Positions 39,668 through 48,591 of a stretch of 64,000 nucleotides of DNA are shown here, piece by piece; the stretch's first letter is position 1, and each line of letters starts with the position of its first letter. The stretch lies in contig CACIXU010000001.1 in the NCBI GenBank assembly GCA_902590705.1, positions 30,001-94,000 of the forward strand. Reading direction: 5' to 3'. Under the pieces are notes generated by a model. That model saw only the letters and a program-made list of their open reading frames with translations, made no database searches and had not been told where the DNA came from. The translations under genes and the position numbers were made by a program. Source of the stretch: an uncultured Bacteroidota bacterium. Lineage in GTDB: Bacteria > Bacteroidota > Bacteroidia > Flavobacteriales > Flavobacteriaceae.

Positions 39668-40342
39668 TTAAACAGTCTTTATCGCTCTTAATATTTCTCG
39701 TTTTCCTGGAGGGCCCTGCAACCTATCAACCTCAAAACCTAATTTCTCCAAACATCGCCTAACTGATCCTTTTGAACAATAACTAATCCAATATCCGCAA
39801 GGTTTAAGTGTTCTACTGCAAATTTCAAGAGCTTTTTCCCCCCACATTTCAGGTTGGGCATTATAGCCGAAAGCATCGTAAAAAATAATATCGCATTTAT
39901 TATTGATTTTTGAATCAAAGAAATCCGAATTACTCTTTTTAAAAAAAAAATCTTCATAAAAATTATTAGTATTCCAATCTGATGAATTTAACCATTTAAA
40001 AAGTTTATGAAATTTAGGATATGGTAAATATTTTTCCATCCCCAATAACTCGATTTCTTCTTTCGAAAGTGGAAACTTCTCTACTGCGTAATAATTAAGT
40101 TTAATATTATTTTTTTTGCAAAAACAAAAAGCTAAATATGCGTTAAGGCAAGTTCCCAATCCCATTTCAAAAACACTAACCTCTTTTTTATTATTTTTCT
40201 TTATCCAAGATGAAAGACCTTTTTCAATATATATATATGATGCTTCAGTCAGCGCACCATACTTTGAATGATACGTCTCGTCTAGTTCACGAATTAAAAA
40301 TGAAGGAGATCCGTCTTGAGTTTTAAAAATCTTTTTTTTCAT
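39668..40342 (-). CDS. mnmD: tRNA 5-(aminomethyl)-2-thiouridine-methyltransferase MnmD
   Basis: A 224-residue SAM-dependent methyltransferase: start FKTQDGSPSFLIRELDETYHSKYGA (about 6-30), SAM loop EMGLGTCLNA near 59, and YDAFGYNAQPEMW near 155, the MnmD (methyltransferase half of MnmC) signature. It completes the mnm5s2U wobble modification. No FAD-dependent MnmC2 half is fused, which is normal outside gammaproteobacteria. Divergent from ilvE, with 163 bases between them. Confidence 0.9.
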   Translation of the reverse strand: MKKKIFKTQDGSPSFLIRELDETYHSKYGALTEASYIYIEKGLSSWIKKNNKKEVSVFEMGLGTCLNAYLAFCFCKKNNIKLNYYAVEKFPLSKEEIELLGMEKYLPYPKFHKLFKWLNSSDWNTNNFYEDFFFKKSNSDFFDSKINNKCDIIFYDAFGYNAQPEMWGEKALEICSRTLKPCGYWISYCSKGSVRRCLEKLGFEVDRLQGPPGKREILRAIKTV

Positions 40343-40449
40343 TTTTATAATAACATGTCTAAAAAAACAATTTTTTTAAATGATAGGAAACCACATCAAT
40401 TTTTGGTTAGTTGTAAATAATTTAGGTTTAATTTAAAATTTATGAAACA

Positions 40450-40482
40450 TTGGAAATTTCTCAATCTAAAAAAGTAATTTTG
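40450..40482 (+). promoter_or_regulatory. Promoter of ilvE
   Basis: TTG at 40,450-40,452, 22-base spacer, TAATTTTG at 40,475-40,482, then the start codon at 40,506. A close match to the Bacteroidota consensus. Confidence 0.65.
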
Positions 40483-40505
40483 TTTATGAATCTCAATTGT
40501 AAAAC

Positions 40506-41552
40506 ATGAAAATTGAAAAGGTTATTGTTTCAAAATTACCAAATGTAGATTTAGAAAACCTATCATTTGGTACTGTTTTTACAGATCATATGTTTATGTG
40601 CAAATACATAAGTGATTCCTGGCAAGAACCCGAGATTATGCCTTACCAACCTATATCTTTTGAACCCTCTACTAGTGTTTTTCATTATGGACAAGCAGTA
40701 TTTGAAGGTATGAAAGCCTACAAGGATAATCAAAATAAAATATGGCTTTTTCGCCCTTCAGAAAACTACAATCGAATCAATAGGTCTTCTGAACGGCTTC
40801 AAATCCCCAAGTTTCCTGAGGAATTTTTTTTTAATGGCTTAAAGGAATTACTTAAAATTGATTCTGACTGGATTCAAACAGGTATTGGAAACTCACTTTA
40901 TGTAAGACCATTTGTATTTGCAAGTCAGGCAGGTGTTCAAGCTTCACCTTCTATAGAATATACTTTTATTATTATTTGTTGTCCGGTAAAATCATATTAT
41001 GGAGGAGAAGTTAATATTTTAATTGAGGAGAATTTTAGCCGCGCTGCAGATGGAGGTGTTGGTTTTGCAAAAGCAGCTGGAAATTATGCTGCTCAATTCT
41101 ATCCCACATCATTAGCCCAAAAAAAAGGATATCAGCAAATTATCTGGACCGATGCAAAATCTCATAAATATCTTGAGGAGGCGGGAACTATGAATATGTT
41201 TTTTAAAATTAACAATAAGTTGATTACTGCCCCAACTAATGACAGAATTCTTGATGGGATCACCCGAAAAAGTGTAATTCAGATTGCAAAGGATTTGGAT
41301 ATTGATGTAGAAGTTAGACCTATAACTGTATCTGAGATAATTGACGCTGCTGAAAATAAATCTCTTGAGGAGATGTTTGGCAGTGGAACTGCAGTGGTAG
41401 TTAGTCCAATTAAAAGCTTTGGATACAGAAACAAGAATTTTAAACTCCCAGAAATAAATAACTCACTAGCTACTACTCTAAAAGAAAAAATAACTTCGAT
41501 TCAGTATAACTTAAGTTCTGATCCGTATGGATGGCGATATGCAATTGTTTAA
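40506..41552 (+). CDS. ilvE: Branched-chain amino acid aminotransferase
   Basis: A 348-residue PLP enzyme, last step of Leu, Ile and Val synthesis. The N-terminus has FTDHMF and HYGQAVFEGMKAY; the PLP lysine is in FAKAAGNYA (near 186); EEAGTMNMFF binds the cofactor phosphate. This is the BCAT group resembling the mammalian enzyme rather than E. coli IlvE. Overlaps the convergent MazG-like gene by 4 bases. Confidence 0.94.
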   Translation: MKIEKVIVSKLPNVDLENLSFGTVFTDHMFMCKYISDSWQEPEIMPYQPISFEPSTSVFHYGQAVFEGMKAYKDNQNKIWLFRPSENYNRINRSSERLQIPKFPEEFFFNGLKELLKIDSDWIQTGIGNSLYVRPFVFASQAGVQASPSIEYTFIIICCPVKSYYGGEVNILIEENFSRAADGGVGFAKAAGNYAAQFYPTSLAQKKGYQQIIWTDAKSHKYLEEAGTMNMFFKINNKLITAPTNDRILDGITRKSVIQIAKDLDIDVEVRPITVSEIIDAAENKSLEEMFGSGTAVVVSPIKSFGYRNKNFKLPEINNSLATTLKEKITSIQYNLSSDPYGWRYAIV

Positions 41553-41941
41553 CCTTTTTCTAAAATAGATTTTATATCAGGCTTAAAATAGCTCGGGCCT
41601 TTTAAAACTTTTCCGTCTTCTCTATAAATGGGTTTTCCATCTGCACCAAGTTTGCTCATATTACTTAGCTGTATTTCTTCAAAAACTTCTGAAATTTTGT
41701 ATTGCATACCGTGGGATAAAATAGTTCCACACAAAATGTATAACATATCACCTAGCGCATCTGCTACTTCTACCATATCCTTATTTCTGGCTGCTTCAAA
41801 ATACTCTTCATTTTCCTCTTTCATTAAATTATACCTCAAAGTTATGGTTTCTTCTGGTATTTTAACTGTTGGAAATTCTTGTGAATCTATTCCAAATGAA
41901 TTATGAAATTTAGCTACTGATTCTAATTCTTTATTTATCAT
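41549..41941 (-). CDS. MazG-like / PRA-PH-like nucleotide pyrophosphohydrolase
   Basis: A 130-residue all-alpha NTP pyrophosphatase. The metal motif EENEEYFEAARNKDMVEVADALGDMLY (about 42-68) shows the ExxE-x-ExxD pattern. The C-terminal KLGADGKPIYREDGKVLKGPSYFKP (about 97-121) is characteristic of the phosphoribosyl-ATP-pyrophosphohydrolase-like phage/bacterial group. Probably removes non-canonical nucleotides; the substrate is not known. Overlaps ilvE by 4 bases, convergent. Confidence 0.83.
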   Translation of the reverse strand: MINKELESVAKFHNSFGIDSQEFPTVKIPEETITLRYNLMKEENEEYFEAARNKDMVEVADALGDMLYILCGTILSHGMQYKISEVFEEIQLSNMSKLGADGKPIYREDGKVLKGPSYFKPDIKSILEKG

Positions 41942-42004
41942 TGATAATTATGTATTTAGTATTAAAAAGTGGTAGATATTTTTCTAAATTAGTGAAAAAT
42001 AATA

Positions 42005-42196
42005 ATGTTTAGCCAAGGACAGCTGCTATTTGCAATTTTCTTCTTAATTACTTTTTTGAGTATTATTATATACTCTTACAGAAAAGATATAAAAAGTCAT
42101 AAATTACATTACAAAGGTAGTATCAAAATCCTAATGGTTTTTATTATGTCACTTTTAGGTCTTTATTTGATTAAATATTTTACCCAAAACTTTTAA
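42005..42196 (+). CDS. Small two-helix membrane protein, unknown function
   Basis: A 63-residue protein with two hydrophobic helices (about 6-24 and 43-58) joined by a basic loop (SYRKDIKSHKLHYKG). No family recognised with certainty. The stop is 9 bases before crcB, so the two are probably co-transcribed. No fluoride riboswitch consensus is visible in the 60 bases upstream. Confidence 0.7.
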   Translation: MFSQGQLLFAIFFLITFLSIIIYSYRKDIKSHKLHYKGSIKILMVFIMSLLGLYLIKYFTQNF

Positions 42197-42205
42197 AACT
42201 AATTT

Positions 42206-42583
42206 ATGAAACAGCTGCTTATAGTTTTCATAGGTGGAGGTATAGGAACGGTATTCAGATATCTTCTTTCTAGGCTTATTCCATACAGTGGATATGGCTT
42301 TCCTTGGAGTACATTTAGTACCAACCTTATAGGCTGTTTTATTATAGGTATAATCTCTGGCTATTTCCTCAGGACTGTTTCAAATGACCAATCAGATATG
42401 GTATTATTTTCCACCATAGGGCTTTGCGGTGGATTTACGACCTTTTCAACTTATGCATATGAAAATTTAAATTTACTTAAGTCGGAGGATCATTTAACTT
42501 TTATAATCTACAGCTTGATTTCTGTCATTTTTGGAATATTGATGGTTTATCTTGGAATGATTATTCATAAACACTTTCACTAG
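42206..42583 (+). CDS. crcB: Fluoride channel CrcB (Fluc)
   Basis: A 125-residue four-helix protein that works as a dual-topology dimer exporting fluoride. Diagnostic features: GGGIGTVFRYLLSR (about 10-23), STNLIGCFIIG and the central GGFTTFSTY with the phenylalanine-box and Na+ site residues. It is preceded by a small membrane protein gene; the following 167 bases lead to the ammonium island. Confidence 0.93.
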   Translation: MKQLLIVFIGGGIGTVFRYLLSRLIPYSGYGFPWSTFSTNLIGCFIIGIISGYFLRTVSNDQSDMVLFSTIGLCGGFTTFSTYAYENLNLLKSEDHLTFIIYSLISVIFGILMVYLGMIIHKHFH

Positions 42584-42679
42584 TTTTTTGAATATTTCTT
42601 AATTTTTACATATAAAAATTATTATACCACTATAAATTATGGGGGTGGTTTTTTAATATCATAAAAATGAACATTTGAC

Positions 42680-42722
42680 CCCTAATAATTTCAGAGTAGG
42701 GTGAACCTTTTATATACATTTG
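42680..42722 (+). promoter_or_regulatory. Promoter and possible operator of the first amt gene
   Basis: TACATTTG at 42,715-42,722 matches the -7 box, 28 bases before the start codon. Immediately upstream CCCTA (42,680-42,684) and TAGGG (42,697-42,701) form a 5-base inverted repeat with a 12-base spacer that overlaps the expected -33 region. No good TTG is at -33, which would fit an activator-dependent promoter; this is inference. Confidence 0.45.
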
Positions 42723-42750
42723 ATAGAATCATAAAAAATAAATTAATATT

Positions 42751-44031
42751 ATGTTAAATCTTTCACTAATTAATTCAGTAAACACTGTTGAAGTAAACGA
42801 TGACTTCACAATGTTATGGATACTCCTTTCAGGTATCTTAGTGTTCTTCATGCAAGCAGGATTCACATTGGTAGAATCTGGTTTCACGCGTTCAAAAAAT
42901 GCTGTAAATATTGCAATGAAAAACATTTTAGACATATCCGTAGGTACAATTTCCTATTGGGTAATTGGATATGGACTAATGTATGGAGCATCAAATGGTT
43001 GGATCGCCACATCTGACATCTTCTTTAACCCAGGAGATGGACCTCACGATGTGTTTTTCCAAACTGTATTCTGTGCTACTGCAGCTACCATTGTATCTGG
43101 TGCTATTGCAGGTAGAACAAAGTATACGACTTATGTACTTTTTACCATTTTCCTAACTGCTATTGTTTATCCAATATCCGGTGGATGGCAATGGAATGGT
43201 GATGGTTGGTTAGCCAACCTTGGTTTTATCGATTTCGCTGGATCTTCAATAGTCCACTCTGTTGGTGGATGGGCAGCACTTGTAGGTGCTTGGATGGTTG
43301 GTCCACGCTTAGGAAAATATGTTGACGGAAAATCAAATGTTATTCCAGGTCACAACCTATTGTTGGGTGCACTTGGTGTATTTATCCTTTGGTTAGGATG
43401 GTTTGGTTTTAACGGAGGTTCGCAACTCGCATGGGGTGGTGACGACTCTACCGCAGCATCTGCAGTTGTAATGGTTACAAATATTGCTGCCGCAGCGGGA
43501 GCAGTTGGTGCAATGGCTACAACATGGTTAAAAGATGGAAAACCTAATTTAGGAATGACACTTAACGGTGCTATAGCTGGGTTAGTTGCAATTACAGCTG
43601 GTTGTGGAAACATGACTTTTGGCGGTGGATTTCTTGCTGGACTAGTAGGAGGTATAATCGTTGTCTTTTCCATTGAATTTATTGACAAAGTATTGAAAAT
43701 TGATGATGCCGTAGGTGCTGCATCTGCTCACGGAGTAGTAGGCGCATGGGGTACACTAGTAATTGGACTTTGGGGTGTTGACGGTGATGCTGGCATTGGT
43801 CTATTTAACGGTGGTGGCGGTAGTCAATTCGGAATTCAAGCCATAGGCGTACTTGCATATGGTGTGTGGGCTACTGTTACTGCACTCATCGGGTTCGGTA
43901 TATTGAAATCTACTATTGGGCTTAGAGTCTCAGAAGAAGTTGAGATAAAAGGTCTTGATGAAGCTGAACATGGTATTGGTGGATTCGACGGCGGTGGTTT
44001 CGAAGCTTGGATAAAAGAAAACACAAAATAA
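42751..44031 (+). CDS. amt: Ammonium transporter Amt (first copy)
   Basis: A 426-residue Amt/MEP/Rh protein, eleven predicted helices. The pore twin histidines are His169 (SIVHSVGGW) and His327 (ASAHGVVGAWG). PGHN, FILWLGWFGFNGGS and the C-terminal GLDEAEHG regulatory tail are present. There is no cleavable signal peptide. It opens an island with an outer-membrane barrel (30 bases downstream), a PII gene and a second Amt. PII binding to the tail is expected from the family; the C-terminus has a glycine-rich FDGGGFEAW end. Confidence 0.96.
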   Translation: MLNLSLINSVNTVEVNDDFTMLWILLSGILVFFMQAGFTLVESGFTRSKNAVNIAMKNILDISVGTISYWVIGYGLMYGASNGWIATSDIFFNPGDGPHDVFFQTVFCATAATIVSGAIAGRTKYTTYVLFTIFLTAIVYPISGGWQWNGDGWLANLGFIDFAGSSIVHSVGGWAALVGAWMVGPRLGKYVDGKSNVIPGHNLLLGALGVFILWLGWFGFNGGSQLAWGGDDSTAASAVVMVTNIAAAAGAVGAMATTWLKDGKPNLGMTLNGAIAGLVAITAGCGNMTFGGGFLAGLVGGIIVVFSIEFIDKVLKIDDAVGAASAHGVVGAWGTLVIGLWGVDGDAGIGLFNGGGGSQFGIQAIGVLAYGVWATVTALIGFGILKSTIGLRVSEEVEIKGLDEAEHGIGGFDGGGFEAWIKENTK

Positions 44032-44061
44032 ATAATTATAAATTTTATTAAACATTCTATT

Positions 44062-45057
44062 ATGAAACTATTAAACAAAAGTATTTTATTTGCAGCTGTT
44101 GCTTTACTAACTGTATCAACATATGCACAAGAAGAAGAACCAGCACCAACTTTCTCAGTTGCAGGTTCTGTTGATACGTATTTTAGAAGCAGCGAGGCTG
44201 CACCAGGTACATCTTTCGCAAATTTGCCAGGATTTTCTATGGGTATGGCTAATATAATAATGTCGTATGAAGGTGAAAAATCTGGATTTGTTGCTGATCT
44301 AGTATATGGTCCAAGAGGTGCTGATGCTGTTTTTAATTCTACTGGGAGTGCAAATATTGTAAATCAATTATATGCGTATTACAATCTGAGTGATTCATTT
44401 ACACTTACTATGGGTAACTTTAATACCTTCTTGGGGTATGAGGTTATATCTCCAGTAGCTAACTTTAATTACTCTACTTCATATATGTTCTCCTATGGCC
44501 CATTCTCTCACAGTGGAATTAAGGCTGACTTAGCATTATCTGATGATGCTTCATTAATGTTGGGTGTTCTTAATTCAACTGATTACACCGAATCTCAGCC
44601 AATAGGTGAAGACTTTATGATTGGTGTTCAACTTGGATTATTTGGCCAATACATTAACTATTTAGGAGGTGGTACAGCTGGTGTAAGTCAGATTGACTTT
44701 ACTGGGGGCATAGATCTTGGAGACAGCTTTTTCTTAGGTGTTAATGCTACAAGTTATTCTGATGATAACGATGTAGAATTCTCTGGGTTTGCTCTTTATC
44801 CTCAGTATACCTTTTCTGATTCATTTGCTCTAGGTGCTAGGTTTGAATCATTCAGTGAGAATGGAAATCTTGGTGCCCTAGGCGTAGATGGAGATAACAC
44901 TTCTTTCACAATTACAGGTAGCATTACTTCCGGTAATTTAATGATAAAGCCTGAAATTAGAATGGACTCAGCTTCATCTAAATTCTATACAGATGCTGAT
45001 GGTGCTGCCACTGATAGCTTAAGTGTATTTATGGTAGCTGCTATCTACTCATTTTAA
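44062..45057 (+). CDS. Outer-membrane beta-barrel porin-like protein in the ammonium island
   Basis: A 331-residue exported protein: signal peptide 1-22 (STYA before QEEEPAP), then alternating beta strands throughout and a terminal aromatic residue (AAIYSF), as in outer-membrane barrels. The layout (FSVAGSVDTYF, then GNFNTFLGYEVISP and FSYGPFSHSGIK) fits the putative beta-barrel porin-2 (OmpL-like) group. It starts 30 bases after amt and is followed by a strong terminator, so amt and porin form one transcript. A role in bringing ammonium or another nitrogen compound across the outer membrane is inferred from context only. Confidence 0.82.
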   Translation: MKLLNKSILFAAVALLTVSTYAQEEEPAPTFSVAGSVDTYFRSSEAAPGTSFANLPGFSMGMANIIMSYEGEKSGFVADLVYGPRGADAVFNSTGSANIVNQLYAYYNLSDSFTLTMGNFNTFLGYEVISPVANFNYSTSYMFSYGPFSHSGIKADLALSDDASLMLGVLNSTDYTESQPIGEDFMIGVQLGLFGQYINYLGGGTAGVSQIDFTGGIDLGDSFFLGVNATSYSDDNDVEFSGFALYPQYTFSDSFALGARFESFSENGNLGALGVDGDNTSFTITGSITSGNLMIKPEIRMDSASSKFYTDADGAATDSLSVFMVAAIYSF

Positions 45058-45093
45058 GCTTTTAAAAATCAGAAAAACAATAACTTAGTTCTT

Positions 45094-45136
45094 ACTCCTA
45101 CCAACTATTTCAAATAGATGGTAGGAGTTTTTTTTT
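45094..45136 (+). terminator. Strong Rho-independent terminator after the porin gene
   Basis: Ten-base stem ACTCCTACCA / TGGTAGGAGT (45,094-45,103 and 45,119-45,128), with an inner CTATTT/AAATAG pairing, followed by nine T residues. It separates amt-porin from glnK-amt. Confidence 0.92.
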
Positions 45137-45228
45137 AAACCAAACAAATACGAAAGAAAAATACCTCAAATTCAGTAACCAAGATTTAAATTATTTAGTA
45201 AACAATTATAATTAACGAAACAGATAAT

Positions 45229-45567
45229 ATGAAAAAAATTGAAGCCATAATCAGAAAATCAAAATTTGACGATGTAAAAAAAGCACTTCACAATGTTGAA
45301 GTAAATTTCTTTAGCTATTGGGATGTTACCGGTGTAGGTAATGAAAAAGAAGGCCACGTATATCGTGGTATATCCTATAGCACTTCTGAAATCCAAAGAA
45401 GATATATATCAGTAGTAGTTTCAGATGAGTTTGTCGAAAGAACTGTAAACGCAATAACTGTGAACGCAGCAACCGATAAAGTTGGCGATGGAAAAATCTT
45501 TATTTTACCTGTTGAAGAAGCCTACAGAATTAGAACCGGAGAAAAAGGAAATGAATCATTAAACTAA
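45229..45567 (+). CDS. glnK: PII nitrogen regulatory protein (GlnK type)
   Basis: A 112-residue PII trimer subunit. MKKIEAIIRKSKFDDVKKAL is the usual start; the T-loop is short (VTGVGNEKEGHVYRGISY, residues 33-50) with Tyr45 aligned to the uridylylated Tyr51 of E. coli. GDGKIFILPVEEAYRIRTGE is the C-terminal signature. Linkage to amt 21 bases downstream marks it as GlnK, which plugs Amt pores when nitrogen is plentiful. The T-loop is about six residues offset from standard numbering. Confidence 0.94.
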   Translation: MKKIEAIIRKSKFDDVKKALHNVEVNFFSYWDVTGVGNEKEGHVYRGISYSTSEIQRRYISVVVSDEFVERTVNAITVNAATDKVGDGKIFILPVEEAYRIRTGEKGNESLN

Positions 45568-45588
45568 ACAAAAAACAATTTAATTAAC

Positions 45589-46827
45589 ATGGAAACTACT
45601 ATACTTACAGTAAATAATGTATGGATGATGATCTGTACTGCATTGGTATTCTTTATGCATTTAGGCTTTTCATTTTTAGAGATTGGCCTCACCCGTCAAA
45701 AGAATACAATCAATATTTTATTTAAAAACTTTTTTGTAATCACGGTTGGACTCTTACTCTATTGTTTAGGAGGATTCAATCTTATGTACCCAGGATTTGA
45801 GGACGGGGAAATAGGAATCTTTAAATTTGCTGGATTTGGAATAACCGCTCCTGATGGGGGAATGGGTTTTGGATACGCTGATGGAGGGTACACTTGGTGG
45901 ACTGATTTCCTATTTCAAGGTATGTTCGCTGCAACTGCTGCAACAATTGTATCTGGTGCAGTGGCAGAAAGAATAAAACTTAGCGGATTCATGCTTTTTT
46001 CAATCCTTTACGTAGGACTTGTATATCCAATTGTAGGTTCCTGGAAATGGGGAGGTGGATTTCTTGATGCCTGGGGATTCTATGACTTTGCCGGTTCCAC
46101 TCTAGTTCATTCAGTTGGTGGATGGGGGGCCCTTATTACTATATATCTTTTAGGAGCTCGAATTGGTAAATTTGATAGCAATGGAAATTCAAAAGCTTTG
46201 CCAGGACATAACCTACCAATCGCTTCTGCTGGAGTCTTTATACTTTGGTTAGGATGGTTTGGATTTAATGGTGGTTCAGTCTTATCAGCAGATCCAACAC
46301 TTACTTCATTAACGCTTGTAACTACTTCTTTAGCTGCTGCTGCAGGTGGTGTGTCAGCTGCATTCTTCTCAAATTTATTATATAAAAACTTTGATTTAAC
46401 AATGTTTATGAATGGTGTCCTAGGAGGGCTAGTAGGTATTACAGCAGGTGCTGATCAAATGAGTCCTACAGATGCAATACTTATAGGTATTATTGCTGGA
46501 ATAGTTGTAGTTCTCGGAATAGTATTAATCGATAAACTTAAACTAGATGATCCAGTAGGTGCAGTCGCAGTCCACCTAATCTGTGGTATATGGGGAACTC
46601 TTGCTGTTGGAATTTTTGGGGAATTAGCAAGTTTCGACCAATTCCTTGTTCAGCTTATTGGTGTTGGAATTGTTGGAGCGTTTTGTGTAGTGGCTTCCTT
46701 TATAATTTTAACTATTGTAAAAGCTACAACTGGACTAAGAGTAGACAAAGAAGAAGAGATAAATGGACTTGACCTTGCTGAACACGGCATGGAAGCATAT
46801 GCAGATTTTAGAACTAACGAGGGATAA
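45589..46827 (+). CDS. amt: Ammonium transporter Amt (second copy)
   Basis: A 412-residue Amt paralogue, clearly divergent from the first copy. Twin histidines are His174 (TLVHSVGGWG) and His329 (VAVHLICGIWG). It shares PGHN, LGWFGFNGGS and the tail NGLDLAEHGMEAY. It follows glnK by 21 bases and ends before a terminator. Two different Amts with one PII gene suggest different affinities or regulation. Confidence 0.95.
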   Translation: METTILTVNNVWMMICTALVFFMHLGFSFLEIGLTRQKNTINILFKNFFVITVGLLLYCLGGFNLMYPGFEDGEIGIFKFAGFGITAPDGGMGFGYADGGYTWWTDFLFQGMFAATAATIVSGAVAERIKLSGFMLFSILYVGLVYPIVGSWKWGGGFLDAWGFYDFAGSTLVHSVGGWGALITIYLLGARIGKFDSNGNSKALPGHNLPIASAGVFILWLGWFGFNGGSVLSADPTLTSLTLVTTSLAAAAGGVSAAFFSNLLYKNFDLTMFMNGVLGGLVGITAGADQMSPTDAILIGIIAGIVVVLGIVLIDKLKLDDPVGAVAVHLICGIWGTLAVGIFGELASFDQFLVQLIGVGIVGAFCVVASFIILTIVKATTGLRVDKEEEINGLDLAEHGMEAYADFRTNEG

Positions 46828-46853
46828 TTATTAACCATATTCTTAGTTACTTT

Positions 46854-46882
46854 AAGCCCTTGGTTCTCCAGGGGCTTTTTTT
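46854..46882 (+). terminator. Rho-independent terminator after the second amt
   Basis: AAGCCC...GGGCTT hairpin (46,854-46,859 with 46,871-46,876 region, inner TGG/CCA) followed by seven T residues. Confidence 0.85.
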
Positions 46883-46907
46883 ATTGAGTAATAAAAACTC
46901 AAAAATA

Positions 46908-46937
46908 TTGCTCTACGAAACTGATTCTGTATTTTTG
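46908..46937 (+). promoter_or_regulatory. Promoter of purU
   Basis: TTG at 46,908-46,910, 19-base spacer, TATTTTTG at 46,930-46,937; start codon at 46,952. A near-ideal Bacteroidota promoter. Confidence 0.7.
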
Positions 46938-46951
46938 GTAAAATTTATTAA

Positions 46952-47806
46952 ATGAATCATATAACGATTTTGATGTATTGTAATGATCAAAAAGGCATTA
47001 TTGCAGCTGTTACAAACTTTATGCATCATAAAGAGGGGAATATCACCTATATAGATCAATATGTGGATAGACCCAATGGAGCTTTTTTTATGCGTATTGA
47101 GTCAGATTTCATTGGAAATTCATTTGATCTTGAAAAATTCAAAAAAAGTTTTAATGATGAAATTGGGAATCGTTTTTCTTTAAACTGCAATTTTTATTTA
47201 AAAAGTCAAAAACCAAGGATGGCAGTTTTCGTATCAAAATATGATCATTGTCTTTATGATATTTTAGCAAAACAACAATCAGGAGAATTAGCTGCTGAAA
47301 TACCATTTATTTTAAGTAATCACTCTGATTTAGAAATTATTGCCAATCGCTTTGAAATTCCTTTTTATCATGTTCCTATTTCTAAAGAAACTAAGGCAAA
47401 TGCTGAAAACATGCAATTGAATTTACTTAAAAAACATAAAGTTGATTTTATTGTTTTAGCAAGATATATGCAAATTGTATCCTCTAAACTAATAGATGAG
47501 TATAGTCATAAAATAATAAATATCCACCATTCTTTTTTGCCAGCCTTTCCCGGAGCAAAACCATATCACTCTGCATTTGACAGAGGGGTCAAAATAATTG
47601 GAGCTACAAGTCATTACGTAACGGAGGAGTTAGATGCTGGACCAATTATTGAACAAGATATTTCGAGGGTGTCCCACCTTAACTCAATAGCTGATTTTAT
47701 TGAAAAAGGAAGAGATCTCGAGAGGATAGTTCTACTTCGTGCTCTTAAGTTACATGTTAATAGAAAAGTAATGGTCTACGGAAACAAAACTGTCGTTTTC
47801 TCCTAA
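46952..47806 (+). CDS. purU: Formyltetrahydrofolate deformylase
   Basis: A 284-residue enzyme hydrolysing 10-formyl-THF to formate and THF. An N-terminal ACT domain (about 4-80, YCNDQKGIIAAVTNFM) precedes the formyltransferase-like hydrolase domain with INIHHSFLPAFPGAKPYHSA (about 190-209) and ATSHYVTEELDAGPII, giving the Asn/His/Asp catalytic set. It balances one-carbon pools and supplies formate for purines; purM is also in the window. Convergent with the hydrolase gene, overlapping it by 4 bases. Confidence 0.93.
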   Translation: MNHITILMYCNDQKGIIAAVTNFMHHKEGNITYIDQYVDRPNGAFFMRIESDFIGNSFDLEKFKKSFNDEIGNRFSLNCNFYLKSQKPRMAVFVSKYDHCLYDILAKQQSGELAAEIPFILSNHSDLEIIANRFEIPFYHVPISKETKANAENMQLNLLKKHKVDFIVLARYMQIVSSKLIDEYSHKIINIHHSFLPAFPGAKPYHSAFDRGVKIIGATSHYVTEELDAGPIIEQDISRVSHLNSIADFIEKGRDLERIVLLRALKLHVNRKVMVYGNKTVVFS

Positions 47807-48591
47807 CTAACGGATTCATTTAAAAACCCAAGCATTCCAATATTGAATTTGTCAGGTTTTTCTACGTTAACCACATGTCCACAATCCTCAATTACTAATA
47901 AATCTGAAGATGGGTGAACTTTAACCACTTTCCTCACAGAAGGTAAAAACATGTAATCTTGGTCTCCCATTATGTATAGGGTAGGAATTTCAATAGCCTC
48001 CCTTCTAAAAATCTTCAATAGAGGCATAACCTCCGAAGTTAATTTAAACCACCGGATAAACTCTTTTTGATAGAGTTTTTTAGCTTCGCGAATAAACAAA
48101 ACTCTAGATTCCCTATGGTTTTTATTCGGCATGATAATAAAGGCGAAAAAACGATAAAGCCACATGTAAGGTAAAACTGATTTTGTGGCATTTCCAAAAT
48201 GCATAAGAAGTCTTGATCGTAAATTTAACTCCAAAATAGCTCCTCCCATAATCATCTTTGAAACCCTTTTGGGGTCTATTTCAGCCAATTTTCTAATAAG
48301 GATTGTACCTAGAGATATTCCAACAAAATGAGATTTTTGGACTTTGACCTGATCCAATACTTCAAAAATATCCTCAGCAATTGAATTAAAAGTATATTTA
48401 GACTTAAATGGATTCTTTATTAAACTCTTGGATGCACCATGACCTCTTAAGTCAATTAACAGTAGATTAAAATACTTAGAAAAAAATCTTATTTGTTTAA
48501 ACCATATTGCACTACTTCCTCCTGCCCCATGAATAAATGTTATCCAATTTGCATTTTTTTTTCTTGATGAGTAAACAGTGTAGTTTAGCAT
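47803..48591 (-). CDS. Alpha/beta-fold hydrolase
   Basis: A 262-residue alpha/beta hydrolase: oxyanion HGAGGSSAIW (about 20-29), DLRGHGAS near 47, nucleophile elbow GISLGT near 94, acid in GDQDYMF near 211 and catalytic His in CGHVVNVEKPD near 240. No signal peptide. Substrate unknown. Its start overlaps the pyrF stop by one base (TGATG), so it is the third gene of the prfA-pyrF operon. Confidence 0.87.
   Translation of the reverse strand: MLNYTVYSSRKKNANWITFIHGAGGSSAIWFKQIRFFSKYFNLLLIDLRGHGASKSLIKNPFKSKYTFNSIAEDIFEVLDQVKVQKSHFVGISLGTILIRKLAEIDPKRVSKMIMGGAILELNLRSRLLMHFGNATKSVLPYMWLYRFFAFIIMPNKNHRESRVLFIREAKKLYQKEFIRWFKLTSEVMPLLKIFRREAIEIPTLYIMGDQDYMFLPSVRKVVKVHPSSDLLVIEDCGHVVNVEKPDKFNIGMLGFLNESVS

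Noticed and set aside
41942-42204. Fluoride riboswitch before crcB
   Set aside because: No GGNGATGG-type consensus or pseudoknot halves are visible, and a small gene lies directly upstream of crcB.
43350-43688. Minus-strand 112-codon frame inside amt
   Set aside because: Antisense shadow rich in Pro/Ala created by Gly/Ala codons of the transporter.
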